From positions 62,001 through 126,000 of the forward strand of contig NZ_JACIBY010000006.1 of assembly GCF_014195535.1 (NCBI RefSeq): a stretch of DNA of 64,000 nt. Direction: 5' to 3'. This document shows positions 33,423 to 42,548 of the stretch, in pieces; positions within the stretch are counted from its first letter, which is position 1; every line of letters begins with the position of its first letter. This DNA is from Runella defluvii. Lineage in GTDB: Bacteria; Bacteroidota; Bacteroidia; Cytophagales; Spirosomataceae. A program made the translations under genes and the position numbers. The notes under the pieces are model-generated. The model ran no database searches and had not been told where the DNA came from. It was given only the letters and a program-made list of their open reading frames with translations.

Positions 33423-34754
33423 ATGCAGATAGCTCAACAAGTTCTTTTTGCCGTGGCGTTAGGAGTAACGGCATGGCTTATGTCAAAACGGGTAGGAATC
33501 ATCAAAAAAACGATTCAACTAGGCAAATCCGACGACCGCACTGACCGCCCCAACGAACGTCTGAGTACCATGATACGCGTAGCGTTTGGCCAAAAGAAAA
33601 TGTTTGACCGACCCATTGTAGGGATTATGCACTTTGTCGTTTATGCGGGGTTCTTGCTCATCAACCTCGAAGTGCTTGAAATCGTCTTGGATGGACTCCT
33701 GGGTACGCATCGTTTGTTTGCTCCCATACTTGGAGGTTTTTACCACACACTTATCAATTTCTTCGAGTTTCTGGCCGTTGGCGTCCTTGCCGTTTGCGTT
33801 ATTTTCTTGATTCGCCGCAATGTCACCAACGTAGAACGCTTACAACCTACGCGCCACCGCGAATTAAATGGTTTTCCTGCGCTGGATGCCAACGTTATTT
33901 TAGTCACAGAAATTGTCTTGATGTTCGCTATTTTGAGCATGAATGCAGCCGATGCCTTATTGCAAGAACGTGGCGCTGAGCATTATCCATTGGTAGGTGG
34001 TTTCTTCTTTAGTACTTTTTTGCAGCCTTTATATTCAGGTTTATCAGACGGCACCCTCATTGCCATTGAACGGGGGGCTTGGTGGTTCCATATTTTAGGC
34101 ATTTTCGCCTTTGCCTTATACGTAACCTACTCTAAGCACCTTCACATCTTTTTGGCTTTTCCCAATACCTATTTTGCCAATCTCACCTCCAAAGGAGAAA
34201 TGCAAAATATGCCAGAAATCACCAAAGAGGTAAAAATCATGCTCGGTTTAGACCAGCCTGACGCCACCGAGGCGCCCGCCGAAATCGGCCGTTTTGGCGC
34301 AAAAGACGTTACCGATTTGAGTTGGAAAAACTTGATGGACGCCTATTCGTGTACCGAATGTGGACGCTGCACCTCTTCTTGCCCCGCCAATATGACAGGT
34401 AAAGCCCTGTCACCGCGCAAAATCATGATGGATACCCGCGACCGTTTGGAAGATGTAGGTAAAATCATGCTGGCCAACGGTGGCGAATTTAAAGACGATG
34501 GCAAAAGTCTGCTCGGTGATTATATCTCCGAAGAAGAGATTTTGGCCTGCACAACCTGCAACGCCTGCGTTCAGGAATGCCCCGTTCTTATTAGTCCGTT
34601 GGACATTATCCTTCAATTGCGCCGTTATAAAATCATGGACGAAGCCCAAGCACCAAGTTCTTGGAACGCCATGTTTAACAACCTTGAAACTAATCAAGCT
34701 CCGTGGAAGTTTTCACCAAGTGACCGCTTCAACTGGGCTGATAACTTAAAATAA
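33423..34754 (+). CDS. Membrane-anchored 4Fe-4S protein, heterodisulfide-reductase (HdrC/E-like) type
   Basis: 443 residues. Membrane segments lie at about 5-22, 65-90, 105-130, 158-180 and 222-245. Two ferredoxin-type clusters follow: CTECGRCTSSCP (Cys310-320) and CTTCNACVQECP (Cys376-386). This fuses a membrane cytochrome-like anchor with a HdrC-type electron module. Such proteins pass electrons between the quinone pool and a cytosolic redox partner, usually a CCG-domain HdrB-like subunit encoded next. Here the next gene is a small acetyltransferase, so the partner is elsewhere or replaced. Confidence 0.88.
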   Translation: MQIAQQVLFAVALGVTAWLMSKRVGIIKKTIQLGKSDDRTDRPNERLSTMIRVAFGQKKMFDRPIVGIMHFVVYAGFLLINLEVLEIVLDGLLGTHRLFAPILGGFYHTLINFFEFLAVGVLAVCVIFLIRRNVTNVERLQPTRHRELNGFPALDANVILVTEIVLMFAILSMNAADALLQERGAEHYPLVGGFFFSTFLQPLYSGLSDGTLIAIERGAWWFHILGIFAFALYVTYSKHLHIFLAFPNTYFANLTSKGEMQNMPEITKEVKIMLGLDQPDATEAPAEIGRFGAKDVTDLSWKNLMDAYSCTECGRCTSSCPANMTGKALSPRKIMMDTRDRLEDVGKIMLANGGEFKDDGKSLLGDYISEEEILACTTCNACVQECPVLISPLDIILQLRRYKIMDEAQAPSSWNAMFNNLETNQAPWKFSPSDRFNWADNLK

Positions 34755-34760
34755 CAACAA

Positions 34761-35042
34761 ATGAACGTCCCTATTGTAAATAATACCGAAGAAAACCGCT
34801 TTGAATGGTGGATTGATGGACAAGTCGCTTTTGTCGATTATGCCCAAACCGAAGATGAGCAAATCACCTTTTATCATACCGAAGTACCACCATCGTTGGA
34901 AGGGAAAGGGATTGGGTCAGGTTTGGCTAAACACGTATTGGATTACGCGCAGAAACACCATTTAAAAGTGCGCGTGCTTTGTCCGTTTATCAAAACCTAC
35001 ATCCAACGCCACCCCGAATATCAGCAGCTTACTTTTCTATAA
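34761..35042 (+). CDS. Small GNAT-family N-acetyltransferase
   Basis: 93 residues, starting six bases after the Fe-S protein stop. TFYHTEVPPSLEGKGIGSGL holds the acetyl-CoA loop (GKGIGSGLAKHVL) of the short COG2388-type acetyltransferases. The end, VRVLCPFIKTYIQRHPEYQQ, is also typical. The acceptor is unknown. It is probably co-transcribed with the Fe-S protein but need not share its function. Confidence 0.87.
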   Translation: MNVPIVNNTEENRFEWWIDGQVAFVDYAQTEDEQITFYHTEVPPSLEGKGIGSGLAKHVLDYAQKHHLKVRVLCPFIKTYIQRHPEYQQLTFL

Positions 35043-35054
35043 TCAGAAAATTGT

Positions 35055-35098
35055 CCAACAAAAAAGCGGAACAAGTATTTGCTCCGCTTTTTTGTTGG
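35055..35098. terminator. Bidirectional terminator between GNAT and glf
   Basis: A perfect 16-bp stem (35055-35070 with 35083-35098) that starts CCAACAAAAAAGC and ends GCTTTTTTGTTGG. It gives a T-run on both strands between convergent genes. Confidence 0.85.
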
Positions 35099-35114
35099 GT
35101 AAAACACCCCTGTT

Positions 35115-36215
35115 TTATTCACCGAAGTGTTTACGTACTTTCACTAAAGCCGAGCCAATCACTTGGTGCATATCGTAGTAGCGGTATTCTGCTAGGCGTC
35201 CACCAAAAATCACATTGGTTTCAACTTCTGCCAATTTGCGGTATTCTCTCAACAAACGGTCGTTTTTATCGTCATTGACAGGATAATAAGGCTCCTGCCC
35301 TGGCGTCCACTCTTGCGGATATTCGTGCGTAATCACCGTTTTTTCTTGCGTTCCAAACTCAAAATGCTTGTGTTCGATGATTCGCGTAAAGGCTGTTTCG
35401 CCGTCAGTATAGTTCACCACAGCATTGCCTTGGTGGTTAGCAGTATCCAGCGTTTGGTGCTCAAAACGCAAGCTACGGTACTCCAAATACCCTAATTGAA
35501 ACCCGAAATATTCATCCAATTGCCCCGTATAAACCACTTGTTTTGCCAACGCCTCGAGCTCAGCACGATTCTGAAAAAAATCTACGCCCAAACGCACATC
35601 GGTTCCTTCCAGCAGGGCTTCGTTCAACTTGTTGTATCCACCAATCGGGATTCCTTGGTAGCGATCATTGAAATAGTTATTGTCAAACGTAAAGCGAACG
35701 GGCAGGCGCTTAATGATAAAAGCGGGTAAATCCACGCATTTACGCCCCCATTGCTTTTCGGTATAGCTTTTAATGAGTTTTTCGTAGATGTCTGTTCCTA
35801 CCAACGAAATGGCTTGTTCTTCCAAGTTTTGAGGGTCTTTGATATTCGCCGCCTCAATTTGCTCCTGAATTTTAGCTTTTGCTTCTTCAGGCGTTTTCAC
35901 CTTCCACATTTGGTAAAAGGTGTTCATATTAAACGGCAAATTGTACAACTCCCCGTAGTAATTAGCAATGGGCGAATTGGTGTAGCGATTAAACTCCACA
36001 AACGAATTCACGTAGTCCCAAATCTCTTTGTCGTTGGTATGGAAAATATGCGCGCCGTAGTAGTGCACATTGATTCCTTCTACATTTTCGCAGTAAGTGT
36101 TCCCACCGATGTGGTTTCGGCGGTCAATGACCAAGCATTTTTTCCCGCGTTTAGTGGCTTCGTGCGCCCAAACGTTTCCAAACAATCCAGCACCAACAAT
36201 TAGATAATCGTACAT
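35115..36215 (-). CDS. glf: UDP-galactopyranose mutase
   Basis: 366 residues. The FAD-binding start DYLIVGAGLFGNVWAHEA and the adjacent IDRRNHIGGNTYCE are family signatures. TEKQWGRKCVDLPAFIIKRL, VVYTGQLDEYFGFQLG and RYYDMHQVIGSAL also match. It converts UDP-galactopyranose to UDP-galactofuranose for surface polysaccharide. It follows a UDP-sugar dehydrogenase gene on the same strand, across a 141-base repeat-filled gap, so both probably serve envelope glycan synthesis. Confidence 0.95.
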   Translation of the reverse strand: MYDYLIVGAGLFGNVWAHEATKRGKKCLVIDRRNHIGGNTYCENVEGINVHYYGAHIFHTNDKEIWDYVNSFVEFNRYTNSPIANYYGELYNLPFNMNTFYQMWKVKTPEEAKAKIQEQIEAANIKDPQNLEEQAISLVGTDIYEKLIKSYTEKQWGRKCVDLPAFIIKRLPVRFTFDNNYFNDRYQGIPIGGYNKLNEALLEGTDVRLGVDFFQNRAELEALAKQVVYTGQLDEYFGFQLGYLEYRSLRFEHQTLDTANHQGNAVVNYTDGETAFTRIIEHKHFEFGTQEKTVITHEYPQEWTPGQEPYYPVNDDKNDRLLREYRKLAEVETNVIFGGRLAEYRYYDMHQVIGSALVKVRKHFGE

Positions 36216-36235
36216 TTTGTTTAAAGTTGACAGTT

Positions 36236-36352
36236 AATTCGATGGTCGATGGTCGATGGTCAACAGTCGGTGGTCAGCAGCCAACAGAAAATCACTGTAA
36301 GCCATCAACCGTGGACTATGGACTATCAACTATGGACTACCAGCAATCAACT
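36236..36352. repeat. Heptamer-period inverted array
   Basis: Left arm: GATGGTC three times, then AACAGTC, GGTGGTC, AGCAGCC (about 36239-36281). Right arm: ACTATGG, ACTATCA, ACTATGG, ACTACCA, GCAATCA (about 36314-36348), 7-base steps throughout. The arms can pair with G-U and a few mismatches. It fills most of the gap between glf and the UDP-sugar dehydrogenase gene. Confidence 0.65.
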
Positions 36353-36356
36353 GAAG

Positions 36357-37646
36357 TTAAAGTCTCCAATAAGTTATTTTCTCGTCCGTATTTCGATACA
36401 TTCCTTTCAAATCCATCAGAATGGGCGCTTCTTTCATGATTTGTTTAAAGTAATCAATACCCAGTACTTTGTATTCATTATGCCCGACCGACACAATCAC
36501 CGCATCATAATCGTTTGAGGGCTTGTCCATCAACGTAAGGCCATATTCGTGCGCTACTTCATTGGGAGAAGCGTACGGGTCAACGATGTGTACATTGACC
36601 GAAAAGCTCATCAATTCTTTGATTAAGTCCGCTATTTTTGAATTACGGATGTCTGACACATTTTCTTTGAAAGTAATTCCCATCACCAGCACCTTCGCGT
36701 TTTGGGGGCTCTTACTTTTCTGAATCAGCATTTGTATCAAACGCTTGGCGATAAAGGCAGGCATTCCATCATTGATACGACGCCCGCTATGAATGACTTG
36801 CGGGTCGTAACCTAATTTTTTGGCTTTATAAAGCAAATAATAAGGGTCAACACCAATGCAATGCCCCCCTACCAAACCTGGGTAAAATTTGATAAAATTC
36901 CATTTTGTCCCCGCCGCCTCTATCACATCTTTGGTATCTATCCCCATACGGTCAAAGATAATCGCCAACTCGTTCATCAGCGAAATGTTCAAATCTCGTT
37001 GGGTATTTTCAATCACTTTAGCCGCTTCAGCGACTTTAATTGTTGGGGCTTTATAAATACCTGCTGAAATAATTTGGCCATAGACTTGGGCAATTTCTTC
37101 TAACGCTTCGGCATCACTTCCCGACACAATTTTCAGGATTTTGTCGATGGTTCGTTCTTTATCTCCTGGGTTAATTCGCTCGGGTGAGTAGCCTATTTTA
37201 AAATCTGCTCCAAGTTTCAACCCAGATTCTTTTTCCAAGATAGGCAAACAATCTTCTTCGGTACACCCAGGATAGACGGTTGATTCATAAATCACGTAAT
37301 CTCCCTTTTTTAGAACTTTGCCAATGGTGTACGATGCGCCAATTAAAGGTTTTAGGTCAGGAACTTTATAATCGTCAACGGGTGTCGGAACTGCTACCAC
37401 AAAAAATTGGGCTTGCCGCAAATCTTCCAGATTTGAGGTAAAAACAATATCCTTCCCATCAAACACCGACGCCTCTAGTTCTTGTGAAGGGTCAATGCCA
37501 CGTTGCATCAGCTCAACACGGCTATGGTTAATGTCAAAACCAATGACCCGAAAATACTTCGCAAATTCGAGGGCAATAGGCAAACCTACATACCCCAAAC
37601 CAATGACAGCTATCTGATTTTCTTTCCTGAGGAGTTGTTGATACAT
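36357..37646 (-). CDS. Nucleotide-sugar dehydrogenase (UDP-HexNAc dehydrogenase type)
   Basis: 429 residues. The N-terminal NAD domain opens IAVIGLGYVGLPIALEFAK. The central and C-terminal domains carry NELAIIFDRMGIDTKDVIEA, FYPGLVGGHCIGVDPYYL (catalytic Cys in GGHCIG) and MGITFKENVSDIRNSK. The arrangement fits UDP-N-acetylglucosamine or galactosamine dehydrogenases (WbpA/WbpO/TviB group) more than UDP-glucose dehydrogenase. It oxidises C6 to a uronate for surface polysaccharides. It is co-oriented with glf. Confidence 0.9.
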   Translation of the reverse strand: MYQQLLRKENQIAVIGLGYVGLPIALEFAKYFRVIGFDINHSRVELMQRGIDPSQELEASVFDGKDIVFTSNLEDLRQAQFFVVAVPTPVDDYKVPDLKPLIGASYTIGKVLKKGDYVIYESTVYPGCTEEDCLPILEKESGLKLGADFKIGYSPERINPGDKERTIDKILKIVSGSDAEALEEIAQVYGQIISAGIYKAPTIKVAEAAKVIENTQRDLNISLMNELAIIFDRMGIDTKDVIEAAGTKWNFIKFYPGLVGGHCIGVDPYYLLYKAKKLGYDPQVIHSGRRINDGMPAFIAKRLIQMLIQKSKSPQNAKVLVMGITFKENVSDIRNSKIADLIKELMSFSVNVHIVDPYASPNEVAHEYGLTLMDKPSNDYDAVIVSVGHNEYKVLGIDYFKQIMKEAPILMDLKGMYRNTDEKITYWRL

Positions 37647-37700
37647 TTTGTTCTTTAATCAATCCACAAATATAGCATACTACTCCACTGAGTACCAAAT

Positions 37701-37735
37701 GAAACAGCCCTGACATTGCGGGCCAGGGCTGTTTC
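37701..37735 (-). terminator. Terminator of the OmpA-family gene
   Basis: A 12-bp perfect stem, GAAACAGCCCTG (37701-37712) with CAGGGCTGTTTC (37724-37735). It lies about 20 bases past the stop of the minus-strand gene ending at 37757. The T-run after it is weak. Confidence 0.65.
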
Positions 37736-37756
37736 AAATTATGCTATTTTGAGCGT

Positions 37757-39268
37757 CTATGGCATCAATTTCAATTCAACGCGACGGTTTTTCTTCAATC
37801 CATCTACTGTACCATTGTCAGCGATTGGTTTGAATGCACCGTAAGCGTCCACCACAATGCGGTTTGGATCTTTCAACCCTGCCTGTGACAAGTACTGCTT
37901 CACGGCATTTACGCGGCGCTCAGACAAGGCTACATTGTAGCGGTCAGATGCACGACGGTCGGCGTGACCAGCCATTTGGAGGCGGCATTGTGTTTTGTTC
38001 ATCAACTCTACTACTTTGTTCAACAAGTCGTAGAATTCAGGTTTGATGATGGCTTTGTCAGTATCAAACAATACGTTGGCAAAGATTTCTGAACAAGCCA
38101 TACCTGGCAAGGCATCTTTCACGTATTTGTCGAAATCAATTTTCTGACCAGCACCCGTTACGATACTTCCAGCAGGTGTATTCGGCTCTTTATCGAAGTA
38201 ATCAGACACACCGTCGTTGTCGGTATCTATCAACAAACGAGGGTCGATTTCTTTTGGCTTATTAGCTTTAGCAATCGAATCGATTTCGGCCAATGAAAGG
38301 ATTTTTGGTGGTTTAACCAACAACTTAGGATCGGTATAACGCAAGTGGTAAAAGCCTTTTCCTGCATCCAAAGCATTAAAATCATACGCCCATTTGCCAT
38401 TTTTCTTTTCTACACGAAGTGGGTTTTTACCCAATTTGTACGTCAAGCTAATCGCAAAGAAACCATACTTATCAAGCGCCGAATTTCCTTTAGGTGTTCC
38501 TAAGAAACTGGTAGCAGTTCCTCCTTGGTACAAACGTCCACCTTCTCCGCCATCATAGATAGCCGATGGGTCACCACCCACGGTAGCGTCTAATTTTTCA
38601 GTATTGACGTTGTTCAAACGGAAATCCAAACCTAAATCAAGGTTTTTCGTCAGTTCATACGAAGTAGTGAATCCTACAGGAATCACCCACTCCTGCGTGT
38701 AAGCAGAAGCTTTTTTGTTCAACTCAGTGATGTTGTTACGCAAAGTCGGAGAATCATCCGAACGACGTTGCAAACGACCTGAACCCAACTGATACGCCGT
38801 TGAACGGAACCAAATTTGGCCTGCACCACCATAAACATCCATTTTCCAACGCTTCATCTTGGTAGGGCCAAAGAGCAACCCTTTCAAGTTAACCGTTGCA
38901 GCTACATCCGCTTGGAAATAGTTTGCATTGAAGTACGACTGGTAAATACGGCGTTTCATCCCCTTGAGGTTACCTCCACCTACATCGAGGCGTGCTCCAA
39001 AAAGGTAGGTAAGTTGTTTGCCAAGTGTTAGACCCACGTGCATGGTTCCACGTTCCGACTGGCTATCGAAATTGTTCGTCCCAACGGGCCAAAAGTCATA
39101 CTCACGCAAGTCACCATAGAACTGACTTGGACCCGCATATACTCCTAATGACCAAGTGTTCATTTTGTAGGGACCTTCATAAGGAGCTTTCGGATTATAC
39201 TGTGCTTGGGCCTCAAGCAAGCATGTTCCCAACACTAAGAACGTGACAAGCAGAAATACTTTTTTCAT
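37757..39268 (-). CDS. OmpA-family outer-membrane protein
   Basis: 503 residues from the ATG at 39268, which begins a clean signal peptide (MKKVFLLVTFLVLGTCLLEA). The N-terminal part is an outer-membrane barrel-like region. Next comes a short calcium-binding thrombospondin-3-type stretch (DTDNDGVSDYFDKEP). The C-terminal 110 residues are an OmpA peptidoglycan-binding domain (FDTDKAIIKPEFYDLLNKVV, MAGHADRRASDRYNVALSER, NRRVELKLMP). It should anchor the outer membrane to the cell wall. A good promoter precedes it. Confidence 0.92.
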   Translation of the reverse strand: MKKVFLLVTFLVLGTCLLEAQAQYNPKAPYEGPYKMNTWSLGVYAGPSQFYGDLREYDFWPVGTNNFDSQSERGTMHVGLTLGKQLTYLFGARLDVGGGNLKGMKRRIYQSYFNANYFQADVAATVNLKGLLFGPTKMKRWKMDVYGGAGQIWFRSTAYQLGSGRLQRRSDDSPTLRNNITELNKKASAYTQEWVIPVGFTTSYELTKNLDLGLDFRLNNVNTEKLDATVGGDPSAIYDGGEGGRLYQGGTATSFLGTPKGNSALDKYGFFAISLTYKLGKNPLRVEKKNGKWAYDFNALDAGKGFYHLRYTDPKLLVKPPKILSLAEIDSIAKANKPKEIDPRLLIDTDNDGVSDYFDKEPNTPAGSIVTGAGQKIDFDKYVKDALPGMACSEIFANVLFDTDKAIIKPEFYDLLNKVVELMNKTQCRLQMAGHADRRASDRYNVALSERRVNAVKQYLSQAGLKDPNRIVVDAYGAFKPIADNGTVDGLKKNRRVELKLMP

Positions 39269-39336
39269 AATAAACCTTTTTGTAATGTTGAATAAGGGGG
39301 ATACGTTTATCTTTATCTTAATGACTTCTACTACGG

Positions 39337-39368
39337 CAAAAATAGTCTTTCCGAACCAAATTCGACAA
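39337..39368 (-). promoter_or_regulatory. Promoter of the OmpA-family gene
   Basis: On the minus strand a TATTTTTG -7 box (39344-39337) and a TTG (39368-39366) lie 21 bases apart, 69 bases before the chosen start codon. Confidence 0.55.
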
Positions 39369-39439
39369 CAAAAGTAGAGATTCAATTTTTATTTCAAAAA
39401 TGTTTTGGCTTTCTAAAGAAAATTCTTTTTGCCCAATTT

Positions 39440-40573
39440 TCAAAGCCGCTGGTTTATTTTCTTTAAAATTTCGTTCTTCCACTGGGCAAAGGTACCTGCC
39501 AAAATTTGCTCACGAGCCTGACCCACAAGCCACAAGTAGAAAGTTAGGTTGTGCACACTGGCAATTTGCGAACCTAAGATTTCTTCCGATTTAATCAGGT
39601 GGCGAAGGTAACTCTTTGAATAAAAAGAACTCACATAACCGCCCAATGTTTCGTCAATTGGACTAAAATCATCCTTCCATTTCTCATTTCGGATGTTAAT
39701 TACTCCCTGCGTGGTGTACAAAATACCGTGGCGGGCGTTGCGCGTAGGAAGCACACAGTCGAACATGTCGATACCAAGGGCAATGCACTCTAAGATATTT
39801 TCGGGTGTTCCTACCCCCATCAAATACCGAGGTTTGTCTTTGGGTAAAATATCACACACCAACTCCGTCATTTCGTACATATCTTCGGCAGGTTCTCCTA
39901 CCGATAACCCACCAATGGCGTTTCCTTCTCGCCCCATGCTCGCAATAAATTCGGCCGATTGACGCCGCAAGTCTTTGTACGTACTTCCCTGAACAATCGG
40001 GAACAACGTTTGGCTATAACCATACATCGACTCCGTGGCATCAAATCGCTCGCAGCAGCGTTGCAGCCAGCGATGCGTCATTTCCATAGACTTCCTTGCG
40101 TAGGAGAAGTCACACGGGTAAGGGGTACATTCGTCAAATGCCATGATAATATCGGCTCCGATTCGCCGCTGAATATCCATGACGCTTTCAGGCGTAAAAA
40201 AGTGCAAAGACCCGTCGATGTGCGACTTAAATTTCACGCCTTCTTCGGTAATCTTACGCCCCGTTCCTGCCAACGAATACACTTGGTACCCTCCACTATC
40301 AGTCAAAATAGGAAAATCCCAACCGTTAAATTTGTGTAGCCCTCCTGCTTTTTCCAATATATCCAGTCCTGGACGCAAATACAAGTGGTAGGTATTCCCC
40401 AAAATTATTTGCGCCTTGATGTCTTCTTTTAATTCGCGTTGGTGTACCGCCTTCACCGTTCCCGCCGTACCTACTGGCATAAAAATAGGCGTCTGAATCG
40501 CCCCGTGGTCAGTATGCACAACCCCCGCGCGGGCTTTTGAATGCGGGTCGTTGGTCACTAAGTCAAATTTCAT
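39440..40573 (-). CDS. tgt: Queuine tRNA-ribosyltransferase
   Basis: 377 residues from the ATG at 40573 (MKFDLVTNDPHSKARAG). The 57 residues upstream in the frame lack conservation and overlap the next gene's start region. PIFMPVGTAGTVKAV, LTDSGGYQVYSLAG and FDECTPYPC are the base-exchange motifs. FDCVLPTRNARHG leads into the zinc site. It swaps guanine for queuine or its precursor at position 34 of GU(N) tRNAs. It is divergent from a glycosyltransferase gene. Confidence 0.95.
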   Translation of the reverse strand: MKFDLVTNDPHSKARAGVVHTDHGAIQTPIFMPVGTAGTVKAVHQRELKEDIKAQIILGNTYHLYLRPGLDILEKAGGLHKFNGWDFPILTDSGGYQVYSLAGTGRKITEEGVKFKSHIDGSLHFFTPESVMDIQRRIGADIIMAFDECTPYPCDFSYARKSMEMTHRWLQRCCERFDATESMYGYSQTLFPIVQGSTYKDLRRQSAEFIASMGREGNAIGGLSVGEPAEDMYEMTELVCDILPKDKPRYLMGVGTPENILECIALGIDMFDCVLPTRNARHGILYTTQGVINIRNEKWKDDFSPIDETLGGYVSSFYSKSYLRHLIKSEEILGSQIASVHNLTFYLWLVGQAREQILAGTFAQWKNEILKKINQRL

Positions 40574-40710
40574 CCGTGTTAGTTTGATTAATTTTTTGCG
40601 CACTTGGTGCACTTTTTCTGCAAAAATAAAGGTCAATATTGGTTTATCTAGTTCCGCAACTTTCTGTATGCCAAAATACCCCGTTATATTTGCGCACTTA
40701 TTGAGAATGC

Positions 40711-41886
40711 ATGGATATACTTTATTTCCCTGATTGGTCTTCACATCCCGTTGTTAATCTATCGTTAGGCATATTCGGCGCCGTGGTCGTCGTTCAGCTT
40801 TATTACGTTTTGGGCATTTTTACACGACTGCTCTTTAGGCGCTCTACCGAGCCCCCTGCCCAGCTCCCTGCGGTATCTGTCGTAGTATGTGCACACAACG
40901 AACTCGACAACTTACGTGCGTTGCTCCCAATGCTTAATGAGCAGGACTACCCCAACTATGAAGTGATTGTGATGGATGATCGCTCGTGGGATGGCACGGT
41001 TGATTTTGCCGAAACAGAAGCCCAAGTATGGAAACGTGTTCGTTTTTTGCACATTGAGCAGGAATACGACCACGTCACTCCTAAAAAATACGCCATCACA
41101 ACGGCCATACGCAGTGCCAAACATGACATTATTTTATTGACCGATGCCGACTGTCGCCCTACCACCGACCAGTGGATTAAGGGGATGGTTGCGTGTTTGA
41201 CTTCGGACAAACAAATCGTTGTAGGTTTTTCCCCTTACGAAAAGCAGCCTGGGTTTCTCAACCGACTTATTCGCTTTGAAACATTTTACGTGGCGGTTCA
41301 GTACCTATCCTTGGCCTTGGCAGGAAAACCCTACATGGGTGTTGGGCGGAATTTGATGTACCGTAAGTCACTATTTCTTCAAAACAAAGGCTTTTATAGC
41401 CACTTGCGGGTAACGGGAGGAGACGATGACCTTTTGATGAACGAAATAGCAACTGCCCAAAACACCGCAGTTTGCCTTGACCCCGACGCCTTTATGGTAT
41501 CTATTCCCAAAAGTACTTGGGCGGCGTGGTACTGGCAAAAGAAACGCCACCTCTCCGTAAGTAAGTACTACAAATTTCCCAATAAAGTTCGGCTATCAGT
41601 TTTATCGGGAACACATGTGCTCAGTTGGGTGTTCTTTATTGGTTTAGGAATCTGGGGAGGCGTATCGTTTCCACCTTTGCAATTAGGCTATATTATTATC
41701 ATTGCCGCTATTTTTGGAATACGCCTATTATCCCAATGGATTGTTTTAGGAGTTGCTTCGCGTAAGCTGTACAAATCTGTAGGCTGGTTTGCGATTCCTT
41801 TTATGGATTTTGTTTTATTTATTTATTACATCGTTATGTCGGTGGTGATGTGGACCAATCGACGCAAAAAAGTACGCTGGCGGTAA
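40711..41886 (+). CDS. Family 2 glycosyltransferase, membrane-bound
   Basis: 391 residues. An N-terminal membrane helix (about 15-38) is followed by a GT-A catalytic domain with VSVVVCAHNELDNLRAL, VIVMDDRSWDGT and LLTDADCRP (the DxD-like metal site). VTGGDDDLLMNEI and YWQKKRHLSVSKYYK are the acceptor and ring motifs. Three C-terminal membrane helices follow (about 290-385). It probably makes or extends a surface glycan. rsmG follows by 11 bases. A TATATTTG box lies at 40685-40692, but a clear -33 box was not found. Confidence 0.9.
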   Translation: MDILYFPDWSSHPVVNLSLGIFGAVVVVQLYYVLGIFTRLLFRRSTEPPAQLPAVSVVVCAHNELDNLRALLPMLNEQDYPNYEVIVMDDRSWDGTVDFAETEAQVWKRVRFLHIEQEYDHVTPKKYAITTAIRSAKHDIILLTDADCRPTTDQWIKGMVACLTSDKQIVVGFSPYEKQPGFLNRLIRFETFYVAVQYLSLALAGKPYMGVGRNLMYRKSLFLQNKGFYSHLRVTGGDDDLLMNEIATAQNTAVCLDPDAFMVSIPKSTWAAWYWQKKRHLSVSKYYKFPNKVRLSVLSGTHVLSWVFFIGLGIWGGVSFPPLQLGYIIIIAAIFGIRLLSQWIVLGVASRKLYKSVGWFAIPFMDFVLFIYYIVMSVVMWTNRRKKVRWR

Positions 41887-41897
41887 GCCATTTGATT

Positions 41898-42518
41898 ATG
41901 GAAATCATCGAAAAATATTTTCCCCAACTCACTCCTTCTCAACACGACCGTTTTGCTCGTTTGAAGGACTTATACGCTCTTTGGAACGCCCAAATAAACG
42001 TTATCTCACGGCAAGACGTTGAAAATCTTTATGAGCGCCATGTTTTGCATTCGCTAGCGATTGCCAAAGTGGTACAATTTGCCGAATTTGCCAGCATCCT
42101 AGACGTAGGTACTGGAGGTGGCTTCCCTGGGATACCGTTGGCCATCATGTTTCCAGAAGCCGAATTTCATTTGGTTGATAGCATTGGTAAAAAGATAAAA
42201 GTGGTAGAAGCCGTGACGGAAGCGCTTAACCTCACCAATGTCCGTGCCGAACACTGCCGCGCCGAACAGGCCGATAGCGACTATGATTTTGTTGTTACGC
42301 GTGCCGTAGCCCGAATTACGCCTTTACACGGCTGGGTCAAAAATAAAATTAGTCGCAACCACGTTCATTCTATCTCCAATGGCGTATTGGCTTTAAAGGG
42401 GGGAGATTTAGACGAAGAAATGAGCGAGCTCAAGCGCAAATACAAAATCTACAACTTACAAGACTTTTTTGAGGAAGATTTTTTTGAAACAAAAAAAATC
42501 GTTTACGTCCCAAACTAA
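41898..42518 (+). CDS. rsmG: 16S rRNA (guanine-527-N7)-methyltransferase
   Basis: 206 residues from the ATG at 41898, which matches the usual family start; a longer frame would overlap the glycosyltransferase gene. ILDVGTGGGFPGIPLAI is the SAM-binding GxGxGxPG motif and LVDSIGKKIKVVEAV the second. VVTRAVARITPL is the RsmG-specific loop. It methylates the 530 loop of 16S rRNA. It is likely co-transcribed with the glycosyltransferase. Confidence 0.93.
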   Translation: MEIIEKYFPQLTPSQHDRFARLKDLYALWNAQINVISRQDVENLYERHVLHSLAIAKVVQFAEFASILDVGTGGGFPGIPLAIMFPEAEFHLVDSIGKKIKVVEAVTEALNLTNVRAEHCRAEQADSDYDFVVTRAVARITPLHGWVKNKISRNHVHSISNGVLALKGGDLDEEMSELKRKYKIYNLQDFFEEDFFETKKIVYVPN

Positions 42519-42548
42519 CATAGTCAACACCGTAATTTTAATGACCAA

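Noticed and set aside
33740-33940. Minus-strand frame within the Fe-S protein gene
   Set aside because: Opposite-strand shadow of a membrane region; no independent motif.
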